In this document: positions 1 to 7,701 of the stretch, piece by piece
How the letters are laid out: every line of letters starts with the position of its first letter
Numbering within the stretch: the stretch's first letter is position 1
Source: JBBRLA01 sp038231615
Lineage (GTDB): Bacteria; Myxococcota_A; Polyangia; Palsa-1104; JAEUJZ01
Reading direction: 5' to 3'
DNA: 10,832 nt
NCBI GenBank assembly: GCA_038231615.1
Contig: JBBRLA010000257.1
Span: 1 to 10,832, forward strand
The notes under the pieces: model-generated
Told to the model about the DNA's origin: nothing
The model's database searches: none
Seen by the model: the letters and a program-made list of their open reading frames with translations, nothing else
Program-made: the position numbers and the translations under genes

Positions 1-660
1 GGGCCCCTCCATCTCGGCGATCTTGCGTACGGCCTGGAACGTCAAAAAGGCGATGGTGTAGCTGCCCACCCACAGATCGTGCGTACGGCGCGCCGATTGG
101 ATGAAGTCCTGCACCGGCCCGATCTGCATGTGCAAGAGCGCGACCTGGGAGCCACCTGATCGGGCGCCGGCCAGCGCCGCGGCCAGATGGCGGAGCGCCC
201 AGATTGTGTGGTCCGGCATCACCAGACTGCCCGGCACGTCCTCCCACTGCGGATCGTGACCCAGTCGCTGCACGCGATTCCACAGGTTCACGTACCACGC
301 CGGAGCAGCAGCCCCCTCAGGCGTGGCCGCTGGGCGGCTGGTCAGGCCATGCCTTACCGCCGCTTGCAAAGCATCGTCCGCCTTCTTCAGATCGGCCAGG
401 TGATACTGGCGCTCCGGCCGGATCGCCTGCGCGGAGAGCGGATTCAGGAGAGGGACCGCGCGAAACTTATCAGGTAGCTTCGCCGTCACGAAGGACTGCA
501 CGTCATAGGCATCTCGCAGCGAACGCAGCAGGACCTGCTGTTCATCGTCCGGCAGGGGGCCCAGAAGCTCCGCCGCCCAGGGCGCGGGCTGCGGTTCTCC
601 GGTGGCAGGGTCCAGGCCCGCCAGCAGCGCGTGGGCTTTCAGCAGGAACCGGTCGCTCAT
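1..660 (-). CDS. cmr2: Cas10/Cmr2, large subunit of type III-B effector, N-terminal part (cut by window edge)
   Basis: Cas10/Cmr2 is the signature subunit of the Cmr complex, which cleaves target RNA and, in most systems, makes cyclic oligoadenylate through its palm domain. Only the first 220 residues are in the window; the frame is open to base 1. It starts at ATG 660-658, overlapping the cmr1 stop as ATGA, so the two genes are translationally coupled. Identification rests on two family signatures: residues 180-201, reading IGPVQDFIQSARRTHDLWVG and then SY, and an upstream PDHTIW element at residues 149-154, which matches the PDHSIW motif of Cmr2. The palm GGDD motif would lie beyond the left edge, so catalytic competence cannot be judged. 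No frameshift is seen in the visible part. Confidence 0.93.
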   Translation of the reverse strand, partial: MSDRFLLKAHALLAGLDPATGEPQPAPWAAELLGPLPDDEQQVLLRSLRDAYDVQSFVTAKLPDKFRAVPLLNPLSAQAIRPERQYHLADLKKADDALQAAVRHGLTSRPAATPEGAAAPAWYVNLWNRVQRLGHDPQWEDVPGSLVMPDHTIWALRHLAAALAGARSGGSQVALLHMQIGPVQDFIQSARRTHDLWVGSYTIAFLTFQAVRKIAEMEGP

Positions 661-1982
661 CGCCGGCCTCCCTGCCCGGAGACAGGCCGAACCTGCCCTG
701 GCGGCGGACGCCGTCCAAGCGGCGAGCGAGCGGCTTCGTTCGAGGCCCAGTCGATGAACTGATCGAGGATCTTGCCGTCCGGCGAGCTGATGGCGGCCCC
801 GTCGATGGTCAGCGTCTCGCCGAGGAGTACGTCCATGCCTTCGCTCATGTTCAGCATCACCATCGCGAAGCCGCAGCCGGGAGCCAGCGCGTGGACCCGC
901 AGATGCAGCGGTGAAGGCAGCCGATCATGCTTCTTGTCCTTGGGTCGCAGGGTACATTTGGCCCCGTTCAGGGAGCGAAAGTAAAACGGCAGAGGAAGAC
1001 CGAACGCTGCCCGCTCCACCGTACGGGGCAGCGTCTTCAGGTGGCCCTGCAGCGCCTGTTTGACGCCAAAGTAGTCCGGCAAGGGAGCCAGCCCGAGTGC
1101 GTTGCGCCGCAACGTGCCGCGAAAGTCGCGCATTAGGCGGCCGGTCTCCTCCATGGCTTCCTCGGGGGAAGTGAAGAAGACCGGTAACGCTTTGGCCGTC
1201 TGAAGCCCGAACAGGGACCGGATGGCCCTGTGAGGGGTGGCCCCGGATTGCTCCAGGGGATGCTCGGTGCATCGCGGCAGGATGGACCGGAAGACGTCCA
1301 GCGCTGCATCGACGCCGCCGATCAGCCGGTCCAGTAGCTCCTGGCGTGTCCGCGGCGGGTTCAGACAGAGCGGCTGCGTCGGCCACGAAACCCCGCTGGA
1401 CCCACATAACTTCATGGATCCAAATCCGCGTCTGCTGCGAGCGCCCAGGCCGCCGAGGTGAAGCCACAGCCAGAGCGTGGCTCCCAGTAATGCCTCCAGG
1501 TCCTTTTCGTCCTGTACTGACTCCGCTCTCAGCCTGAGGGTCAGCGTCAGTGGCCCATCGCGAGTGACGAGCGCCTCGGGAGCACGGCTGCGATCGTCGA
1601 ATAGACCATAGCCCAGGTAGCGCAGCCCGGGCTTGAGCTTCTGATCGGGGACACCCTCATCGCGGTACTTCAGGATCTGGCCCCCCATGGAGGGTAGCAC
1701 CGAGAACCAGGAACGGTGGCTGCCATCGCCATCGTCGACGGCCTGACCGAAGAAGCGGCCTTCGACCTGCCGCAGGGCGTTCACCATGAGCCGCTTGGCC
1801 TCTGACGAGTCGCTCCGGGGCCATAAAAGGGCCGCTGCCGCCATGCGGAACCAGACCCGCAATAAGCCACGCACGGCGCTTGCCCGGACGTGCATATAGG
1901 GATCGACTTGACGAGTCGTGGCTGAACCGACGAACGCCGGGGTCAGCAATTCAAGCTGCAACTCAAGAGTCGTGGAGTTCAA
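657..1982 (-). CDS. cmr1: Cmr1, RAMP-superfamily subunit of type III-B Cmr complex
   Basis: Cmr1 is a Cas7-like RAMP protein that sits near the 3' end of the crRNA in the Cmr complex and helps bind target RNA. With the TTG start at 1982 the product is 441 residues. The N-terminus has the family pattern LELLTPAFVG (residues 10-19) followed by RGLLRVWFR (38-46). The glycine-rich RAMP loop GGLGARSRRGFGSM lies at 177-190, and a C-terminal AFGLPLPFYF stretch matches Cmr1 proteins. I chose the TTG because a good Shine-Dalgarno sequence stands 7 nt upstream and the family similarity begins right after it; the frame also opens at TTG 2084 and ATG 2072, which lack a ribosome site. The stop overlaps the start of cmr2. 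The gene looks intact. Confidence 0.9.
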   Translation of the reverse strand: MNSTTLELQLELLTPAFVGSATTRQVDPYMHVRASAVRGLLRVWFRMAAAALLWPRSDSSEAKRLMVNALRQVEGRFFGQAVDDGDGSHRSWFSVLPSMGGQILKYRDEGVPDQKLKPGLRYLGYGLFDDRSRAPEALVTRDGPLTLTLRLRAESVQDEKDLEALLGATLWLWLHLGGLGARSRRGFGSMKLCGSSGVSWPTQPLCLNPPRTRQELLDRLIGGVDAALDVFRSILPRCTEHPLEQSGATPHRAIRSLFGLQTAKALPVFFTSPEEAMEETGRLMRDFRGTLRRNALGLAPLPDYFGVKQALQGHLKTLPRTVERAAFGLPLPFYFRSLNGAKCTLRPKDKKHDRLPSPLHLRVHALAPGCGFAMVMLNMSEGMDVLLGETLTIDGAAISSPDGKILDQFIDWASNEAARSPLGRRPPPGQVRPVSGQGGRR

Positions 1983-1989
1983 GGAGCCC

Positions 1990-1997
1990 CCTTCCTC
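1990..1997 (-). promoter_or_regulatory. Shine-Dalgarno sequence that favours the TTG start of cmr1
   Basis: Read on the minus strand the bases are GAGGAAGG, followed by a 7-nt spacer and then TTG at 1982-1980. The alternative in-frame starts at 2084 (TTG) and 2072 (ATG) have no comparable purine-rich site. This is a sequence-based choice only; N-terminal data would be needed to settle it. Confidence 0.6.
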
Positions 1998-2121
1998 GGC
2001 AGGATTTGGACGGGCGGCGAATGTATCCGATGCGCCATAAATAGGGAAGACGCCGCTGGCCGCCAAATCCATCGCCGCGGCCAAATTATTTTCTTGGGCC
2101 GCAGAAAACTCCCATCAACCG

Positions 2122-2553
2122 TCAGCCGTCAGCCATAGCAAAGAGCCCGATGCCGCTGTGACGCCCTGCCCCCAGCCCGATGGGGCCCCTCAGATGGGAG
2201 CGAAATTCCACCGTGGCGTGCCATCGGCCGAAGCCGTTCAGGTAGCGTGGCACCTCGTAGGCGCCGGCCAGCAGGCTGCCTGCCCAGTGGGGCTCTTTTT
2301 GCAGGCTGAAGTCCCTCACGTGAGCATCGAGGCCCGCCTGAATGATCGCCCTGTCCATGAGCGCACGGGCCCGGTCATAATCGTGGTCATCCCTTCCGGG
2401 CAGGACCACCGGGGTCACCGTTCGCCAGCAAGTCGCTGTCCCGACATACAGGTCGATCACGCCGTCGGGGTCCTGGCCGACCAGGATGACCGCGCCCCGG
2501 GCTTTCGGCGAGGGCCAAAGAAAATGCCGGCGGGCCGCGATGGGTTTTCGCGG
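2122..2553 (-). pseudogene. csb2: csb2 remnant (type I-G Cas5/Cas6-like, GSU0054 family), N-terminus missing
   Basis: Csb2 combines Cas5 and Cas6 roles in type I-G systems: it holds the crRNA 5' end and processes the pre-crRNA. The frame is open for about 143 codons after a TGA at 2556-2554, with no ATG; the first usable start is GTG at 2460. Family-like features include GAVILVGQDPDG early on, WRTVTPVVLPGRDDHDYDRA in the middle, and the C-terminal RAMP loop GPIGLGAGRHSGIGLF just before the end. Full-length members are several hundred residues, so roughly the N-terminal half or more is lost. It is on the same strand as cmr1, 37 nt upstream of that gene's first possible start, and points away from cas4-cas1, with 89 nt (2554-2642) between them in which I see no clear promoter or repeat. 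The truncation is probably a rearrangement breakpoint. Confidence 0.75.
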
Positions 2554-2642
2554 TCACGGCGTCTTTTCCAATAGGACCCCACCATGACAACCTACCATCA
2601 AGTTTTTCGTGCGTTGCGTCATCTGGTTCAGGTTGATTCATC

Positions 2643-4077
2643 ATGCTGAACCATCCCGCCGAAGAGGGGCCGGACCTCATCCCGGCCCGAATGCTCAACG
2701 AGGTGGTCTATTGCCCTCGGCTGTATTATCTGGAGCATGTTTTGGGGGAATGGGACGACAACGCCGAGACGGTCCACGGCAAGCGGGTCCATCGTCGGGT
2801 TGACGCTCGCTCGGATGCATTGCCCGAGAGCGAGGCCCTTCCGTCAGAAGGCCGGTTGCACGCACGTTCGGTCACGGTGTCGTCGATGAAGGAAGGGATC
2901 ATCGCCAAGACCGATCTCATCGAGGTGGAGGGCGGCGAGGTGGTGCCGGTGGATTACAAGCGGGGCGCGGCCCCGGATGCGAAGTATGTCCCACATGGGG
3001 CATGGCCGGCAGATCGGGTGCAGATCGGCGCTCAGGCGCTGGCCTTGCGAGACAGCGGCTATCGCTGTGACCGAGGGTCTGTGTACTACGCCGCGACGAA
3101 GACGCGGGTGCCGGTGGAACTGACGGACGAGCTGGTCGCGGAGGTGCGCGGGGCGGGGCGGTGGCCACGGCGCGGCGTTTGGCGACGATTGCAGAGTCGC
3201 CGCCGCCGCTTTTGGCGAGCCCCAAGTGTCCGCGCTGTTCCCTGGTTGGCATCTGCCTGCCGGACGAGACCAACGCGCTTCGGCAGGCCACCCCGGCGGA
3301 GGAGGAAGAGGACCTGACGGCTGAAGCGACACCCGCTGGGCCAAGAACCGCGACAGATGCGGCGAAGGTCCGCCCGCTCATCAGCAGTCGGGATGACCGC
3401 CTGCCGCTGTACGTGCAGGCGCACAGGGCGAGGGTCGGGCGCAGCGGTGACTGCCTGGAGGTCCGTACGAAGGACGGTGAGGTCACCTCGGTGCGGCTGC
3501 GCGATACCTCCCATGTCTGCGTCTTCGCAGCGTGCAGCTCACCCATGCGGCGCTCAGCGACCTGTGCGAGCGCGAGATCGGCGTGTCGCTCTTCAGTTTC
3601 GGCGGCTGGCACTATGGAGAAGGCAGGAACCGCCGGCCGCCGCGCGACCCGGTCAATGCAATGCTGTCGTTGGCGTACTCGTTGCTGGTGAAAGATGTCC
3701 GCATCGCCCTCTGCGCCGTCGGCTTCGACCCGATGGTGGGCTTTTATCACAAGCCGCGCCACGGTCGGCCGGCCCTGGCGCTGGACCTGATGGAGGAGTT
3801 CCGGCCCCTCATCGCCGATTCGGTGGTGCTGACGGCGATCAATACCGAGGCGGTGCAAGCCGATCACTTCGTCCGGGCGGCGGGCGGAGTGGCCCTGACC
3901 GACGCGGGGCGGCGGGCCTTCATCGGCGCCTACGAGCGGCGAATGGATCAGGATATCACCCACCCCCTGTTCGGCTACCAGGTGACGTATCGACGGGTGC
4001 TGAAGATCCAGGCGAGGCTCCTGGGGCGTGCGCTGACCGGAGAGCTCGACGGCTACCCCGGCTTTCGGACCCGATGA
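2643..4077 (+). pseudogene. cas4-cas1: cas4-cas1 fusion of type I-G, inactivated by two frameshifts and an internal deletion
   Basis: The fusion joins a Cas4 exonuclease, which trims prespacers and selects PAMs, to the Cas1 integrase. Cas4 features are present: C24 in VVYCPRLYYLE, a histidine in GKRVHRRVD, the nuclease motif VDYK (D104), QIGAQALALRD, and the iron-sulfur cysteines CPRCSLVGIC at 3227-3256. Three lesions break it. At 3151-3160 a GGGCG pentamer is present twice; removing one copy restores EVRGAVATARRLATIAESP. Near 3525 one base is missing before VQLTHAALSDLCEREIGVS. At about 3613-3625 the reading goes from SFGGWHYG straight to GRNRRPPRDPVNAMLSLAYS, dropping on the order of 80-100 residues that in Cas1 carry the first metal-binding Glu. 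The later His (FYHKP, 3748-3750) and Asp (ALDLMEEFRP, 3784-3786) remain. Start ATG 2643 fits the family N-terminus. Confidence 0.9.
3151..3160 (+). repeat. 5-bp tandem duplication causing the first cas4-cas1 frameshift
   Basis: The bases are two copies of GGGCG in a row. Upstream the Cas4 frame reads LTDELVAEVRG; downstream the Cas4 frame resumes two bases out of phase at 3161. Deleting one pentamer gives a continuous, family-like reading, so a slippage duplication is the simplest explanation. A one-base loss in the same G-rich tract would restore the frame as well and is not excluded. Confidence 0.65.
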
Positions 4078-4364
4078 AGACTCGCTACATCGTCACCTAC
4101 GACATCAGCGACCCGGATCGGCTGCGGCGGGTGCATCAGACGATGAAGGGGGCGGGAGAGTGGCTGCAATACTCGGTGTTCCGCTGCGATCTGTCAGACC
4201 GTGAGAAGCAGGAGTTGCTCCTCGATCTGAGCCTGCGATTGAATCTACGAGAGGATCAGGTACTCTTCATCGACTTGGGCCCAGCGGAGGGACAGGCAGC
4301 GGAGTGTATCGCGTCGTTGGGACGGCCTTATGTGGTGCAGGAGCGGAAGGCGACGATCTTGTGA
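4074..4364 (+). CDS. cas2: Cas2, spacer-acquisition partner of Cas1
   Basis: Cas2 forms the dimeric core of the Cas1-Cas2 integrase that inserts new spacers. The 96-residue product has the normal length. It begins MKTRYIVTYDISDPDRLRRV, the ferredoxin-like first strand with the conserved Asp at position 10, and later shows LQYSVFRCDLSD and QVLFIDLGPAEG, all typical of Cas2 from type I-G loci. The ATG overlaps the TGA of the cas4-cas1 fusion (ATGA), so translation was coupled. The gene is intact although its partner is broken; without a working Cas1 it should not support acquisition unless another cas1 exists elsewhere. cas3 follows after 37 nt on the same strand. Confidence 0.95.
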   Translation: MKTRYIVTYDISDPDRLRRVHQTMKGAGEWLQYSVFRCDLSDREKQELLLDLSLRLNLREDQVLFIDLGPAEGQAAECIASLGRPYVVQERKATIL

Positions 4365-4401
4365 GTGTAGATTCGGTTTGTAGCCAGCGCAGTGAGGTAC
4401 C

Positions 4402-6840
4402 GTGAATTACGACGACTTTTTTCATGAAGCCACGAAGACCGCGCAACCGCAAAAGCCCTATCCATACCAACGGGATCTGGCACTGGCGCCGAACTGGCCC
4501 GAGGCGCTGAGCGCGCCCACCGGAGCGGGCAAGACGGCCGCGGCCACGCTGGGGTGGCTCTATCGGCGGCGGTATGCACCGGAGCCGGTCCGCGCGGCGA
4601 CGCCACGGCGGCTCATCTTCTGTCTGCCGATGAGGACCCTGGTCACCCAGACTTGCGCGGTGATCAACGGCTGGCTGGAAAACCTCGGCTTGCTGGAGAC
4701 CGAGACCGGCCTGGGCCGGGGGGCGGGCGTGAGCGTCCACATGCTCCTTGGTGGCCACGGAGACAGCGACTGGCGGCTCCATCCAGAGGCGGACGCTGTC
4801 ATCGTCGGTACTCAGGACATGATCCTGTCACGGGCGCTGAATCGCGGGTACGGGTGCAGTCGCTTCGTCTGGCCCTGGCTCTACGGGCTCCTTTCCAATG
4901 ACTGCCTCTGGGTCTTCGATGAGATCCAGCTCATGGGTGTCGGCCTCGCCACGGGACTCCAGCTCGCCGGCCTGCGAAAGCGGCTGGGTACTTTCGGCCC
5001 GACGCAGTCCCTGTTCATGAGCGCCACGCTGGACCCCCGCTGGTTGCGGACCGTGGATCACCCGGTTTCTCCGGCGGTGATGACACTCGGTGAAGCGGAC
5101 CTGGACCATGGTGATCTCCGACGCAGACGTCGTGCTTCCAAGCGCCTCGAACGGGCGCGGACCGCGCTGGGCAAGGAGATGGACAAAAGCGTGGTGGCGC
5201 TGGCCGAGGAGATTCTGGCTCGCCACCAGGCCGGCACTCGCACATTGGTGGTCCTCAATCAGGTGGAGACTGCGGTAAAGCTCTGCGAGGCCATTGAGAA
5301 GCGGCGAAGCAAGCACTCTGTGCGAGTGGTCCTGCTTCATTCGCGTTTTCGGCCGCCGGACCGGGACGCCAGGCTGCGTGAGGCGACAGCGAAGAATTTT
5401 GATGGCATTGTCGTCTCCACTCAGGTGATTGAAGCGGGCGTCGATGTCAGCGCCAGGACGCTCTTCACGGAACTGGCTCCGTGGCCCTCGCTGGTCCAGC
5501 GGGCGGGGCGCTGCAACCGCGGCGCGGAGTATGAGGACGGGGCAGTCCTGTGGATTGACCACGAAGGCGAGCGGAGCGCGTTGCCCTACGATCCGCGGGA
5601 TCTTCAGGAGGCCCGGGGGCACTTGGCCCGGCTTGCGGAAACCGAGCAGAGCATCAACCCCGACGCCATCGAGCGGGCCGCGGTGCCCCTGCGTCATGAC
5701 CCCCCCGAGTACGTGATACGTCGAAGAGATGTTCTGGACCTGTTTGATACGACCCCGGACCTCGGCGGCCTGGACATTGACGTATCCCGCTTCATCCGGG
5801 AGGAGAACGATAACGACGTGCAGGTCTTCTGGCGCCCGCTGGAGGGCGATCCGGAGGCCCGCGAACTGTCCCCAGAGCGCGAGGAGCTTTGCCCGGCCCC
5901 GGTCGCGCAGATGAGAAAAGCCGTGGGCAGCGGGCTGCGCGCGTTTCGCTGGGATGCCCTCGAAGGACAGTGGCTTGCACTCAGGGAAAGGCAGATTGTC
6001 CCCGGTGGCGTCTACCTGCTGCGCTCTGCAGACGGGCATTACACCACGGCGCACGGATGGAGCCTGGAGGCGAAGGACCGGGTCCCCCCGATCGAACAGG
6101 AAGTGCGATCGTCGCCAGCAGACTCGCAGGAACCGGAGCCGCTGGATGGCGATCCACTCTCCGAGATTGGCGGTGTCTCGCTGACCGAACACTCTGTCGA
6201 TGCCCGTGGGGAGGCCGTCAGGATCACGAAGGCGCTGGCGCTCCCGGACCTGCCCGTTGAAGTCATTATCAGGGCGGCACATGCTCACGATCTGGGTAAG
6301 GCGCATGAGGTCTTTCAACAGACCATGCAGAAGGCGTCGCCCGCGCTCGATACGGGCATGCTGTGGGCGAAGGCCGATGGCCGAGTGCGGCACGCTCGCC
6401 GCGGCTTCCGCCATGAGTTGGCCAGCGCTCTGGCGTGGTTACAGCAGGACGACGGCGAAGAACGCGATCTCATCGCTTACCTGCTGGCCGCGCACCACGG
6501 CAAGGTGCGCCTGTCCATTCGGGCCCTGCCCAACGACCAAGGCCCGCAGGATGGCAGCGTGCTGCACGCCAGGGGAATCTGGCACGAGGACCCTTTACCG
6601 GCGATTGACTTGGGGGCGGACCTGCATCTGCCTCCGATGAAGCTGTCCTTGAACCCGATGAAGCTCGGCAGGGTGGACGAGAGCCCGAGTTGGGGCGAAC
6701 GGACAGTGGCGCTACGCGAACGCCTGGGTCCATTCCGTCTGGCATACCTGGAGGCCTTGGTCCGGACTGCCGACGTGCTCGCCAGCATGAGGGAACAAGC
6801 TGCCATCCTGTCCCGGAAGCGAGGCGCCCATGAGGCATGA
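4402..6840 (+). CDS. cas3: Cas3 helicase-nuclease of type I-G, HD domain at C-terminus
   Basis: Cas3 is recruited by the target-bound Cascade complex and unwinds and degrades the DNA. The 812-residue product starts at GTG 4402, with a GAGG four bases upstream. Helicase motifs run in order: YPYQ (20-23), Walker A APTGAGKT (38-45), DEIQ as motif II (173-176), SATLD (207-211) and QRAGRCNRG (366-374). The HD nuclease follows the helicase: H597, the HD pair 629-630 in AHDLGKAHEVF, RHE with H671, and HH 698-699 in LAAHHGKVR. This helicase-then-HD order is the type I-G arrangement; most other Cas3 proteins have HD first. All catalytic residues I can locate are present and no frameshift is visible. 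The stop lies inside the start of csx17 (11-bp overlap). With csx17, csb1 and csb2 broken, this Cas3 has no local Cascade to recruit it. Confidence 0.95.
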   Translation: MNYDDFFHEATKTAQPQKPYPYQRDLALAPNWPEALSAPTGAGKTAAATLGWLYRRRYAPEPVRAATPRRLIFCLPMRTLVTQTCAVINGWLENLGLLETETGLGRGAGVSVHMLLGGHGDSDWRLHPEADAVIVGTQDMILSRALNRGYGCSRFVWPWLYGLLSNDCLWVFDEIQLMGVGLATGLQLAGLRKRLGTFGPTQSLFMSATLDPRWLRTVDHPVSPAVMTLGEADLDHGDLRRRRRASKRLERARTALGKEMDKSVVALAEEILARHQAGTRTLVVLNQVETAVKLCEAIEKRRSKHSVRVVLLHSRFRPPDRDARLREATAKNFDGIVVSTQVIEAGVDVSARTLFTELAPWPSLVQRAGRCNRGAEYEDGAVLWIDHEGERSALPYDPRDLQEARGHLARLAETEQSINPDAIERAAVPLRHDPPEYVIRRRDVLDLFDTTPDLGGLDIDVSRFIREENDNDVQVFWRPLEGDPEARELSPEREELCPAPVAQMRKAVGSGLRAFRWDALEGQWLALRERQIVPGGVYLLRSADGHYTTAHGWSLEAKDRVPPIEQEVRSSPADSQEPEPLDGDPLSEIGGVSLTEHSVDARGEAVRITKALALPDLPVEVIIRAAHAHDLGKAHEVFQQTMQKASPALDTGMLWAKADGRVRHARRGFRHELASALAWLQQDDGEERDLIAYLLAAHHGKVRLSIRALPNDQGPQDGSVLHARGIWHEDPLPAIDLGADLHLPPMKLSLNPMKLGRVDESPSWGERTVALRERLGPFRLAYLEALVRTADVLASMREQAAILSRKRGAHEA

Positions 6841-7659
6841 TCTGGTATTGACTGGCTGTGTCCCGACGGTGCTTGCCAGCTACCTCAAGGCGCTCGGTAT
6901 TCATCGTCTGATCAGCGAACAGCTGGACCCTGGAGCGACTGCCTACTGGGATGCGGATGATCGCTTCGTGCTTTGCTCGACGGCAGATCGGGGCGAACTG
7001 CTGCGTTTCTTCAACGAGGTCTATGCCCCCACGCCGATGGTGACGCCGTGGAACGGAGGCGGGGGCTTCTATCCCGGCGACCAGAAGGCAGGCATCGATG
7101 CCATTGCGCAGAGCGAGGCCCCGCGCTTTCGGTCCTACCGAGAGAACATCGAGATCTGTGTCGATCTGCTCAAGGGCCTGCAACTCGACGAAAAGCCCGA
7201 AGGCGACGACAAGTTGCGCTTGCTCCGGCACCTGCGTGCACGGCTTACCGATGAGGCGATTCCCTGGATTGATGCGGCCGTGGTCATCGGGGAAGACGCC
7301 CGCTATCCGGCGCTGCTCGGCACCGGAGGTAACGACGGGCGTCTCGATTTCGCCAACAACTTCATGCAGCGGCTCGCCGAGCTCTTTCTTGTGCCGCAGA
7401 AAAAGGGGAGGCGGACCGTTGAGGACGATCCTTCCGCTGCCCTTCAGTCCGCTCTGTTCGCTGAAGCCCGTTGCGGTACCCAAAAAAAGGTCGCTGTCGG
7501 GCAGTTTGTACCCGGCTCTGCCGGTGGTACCAACATGACCTCGGGCGTCGAGGGTGAAAGCCGCGTCAATCCCTGGGACTACCTGCTGGCCCTCGAAGGC
7601 TCGCTGGCCTTTGCCGGTGCCGCCCTGCGCCGCCTGGATGCCAATCGATCCGGGACGTA
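6830..7659 (+). pseudogene. csx17: csx17 (type I-G Cas8), 5' part, interrupted by the IS1595-family element
   Basis: Csx17 is the large subunit of the type I-G Cascade, expected to recognise the PAM and contact Cas3. The N-terminal ~276 residues survive. Family-like stretches are TGCVPTVLASYLKALGIHRL, then PTPMVTPWNGGGGFYPGDQK, the glycine-rich LLGTGGNDGRLDFANNFMQR, and NPWDYLLALEGSLAFAGAAL near the break. It starts at ATG 6830 inside the end of cas3. After residue ~276 the frame enters the insertion sequence and continues for about 67 foreign codons to a stop at 7861, so a 343-residue chimera could be made. The 3' part of the gene lies beyond the element at 9701-10128, but together the two parts reach only ~417 codons, well short of the usual several hundred more, so the middle has been lost. 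Confidence 0.88.
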
Positions 7660-7671
7660 TCACAAGCCTCA
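7660..7671 (+). repeat. Left terminal inverted repeat of the IS1595-family element
   Basis: The sequence TCACAAGCCTCA is the exact reverse complement of 9689-9700. It lies 31 bp from the transposase stop, and csx17-like coding ends just before it. Confidence 0.75.
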
Positions 7672-7701
7672 TCTGTCGTCGCTCCCGGCCTCTTTCGTGG
7701 G

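Noticed and set aside
1998..2120. A sigma-70-like promoter for cmr1 between csb2 and cmr1 (TTGGCG, 17 nt, TATTTA on the minus strand).
   Set aside because: Only about half of the consensus positions match in each box, which is not enough to annotate it.
2917..3963. A 348-codon open frame on the minus strand opposite cas4-cas1.
   Set aside because: The plus strand carries clear Cas4 and Cas1 motifs; the antisense reading is low in complexity and rich in Arg, Pro and Ala.
2643..4077. Programmed ribosomal frameshifting to express cas4-cas1.
   Set aside because: Two shifts would be needed without a convincing slippery site and structure at either, and the in-frame deletion of the catalytic block shows the gene is decaying.
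4828..6414. A 528-codon open frame on the minus strand, opposite cas3.
   Set aside because: It is antisense to a Cas3 gene with all its motifs in order; the product has no recognisable features, and long antisense frames are expected in GC-rich genes.
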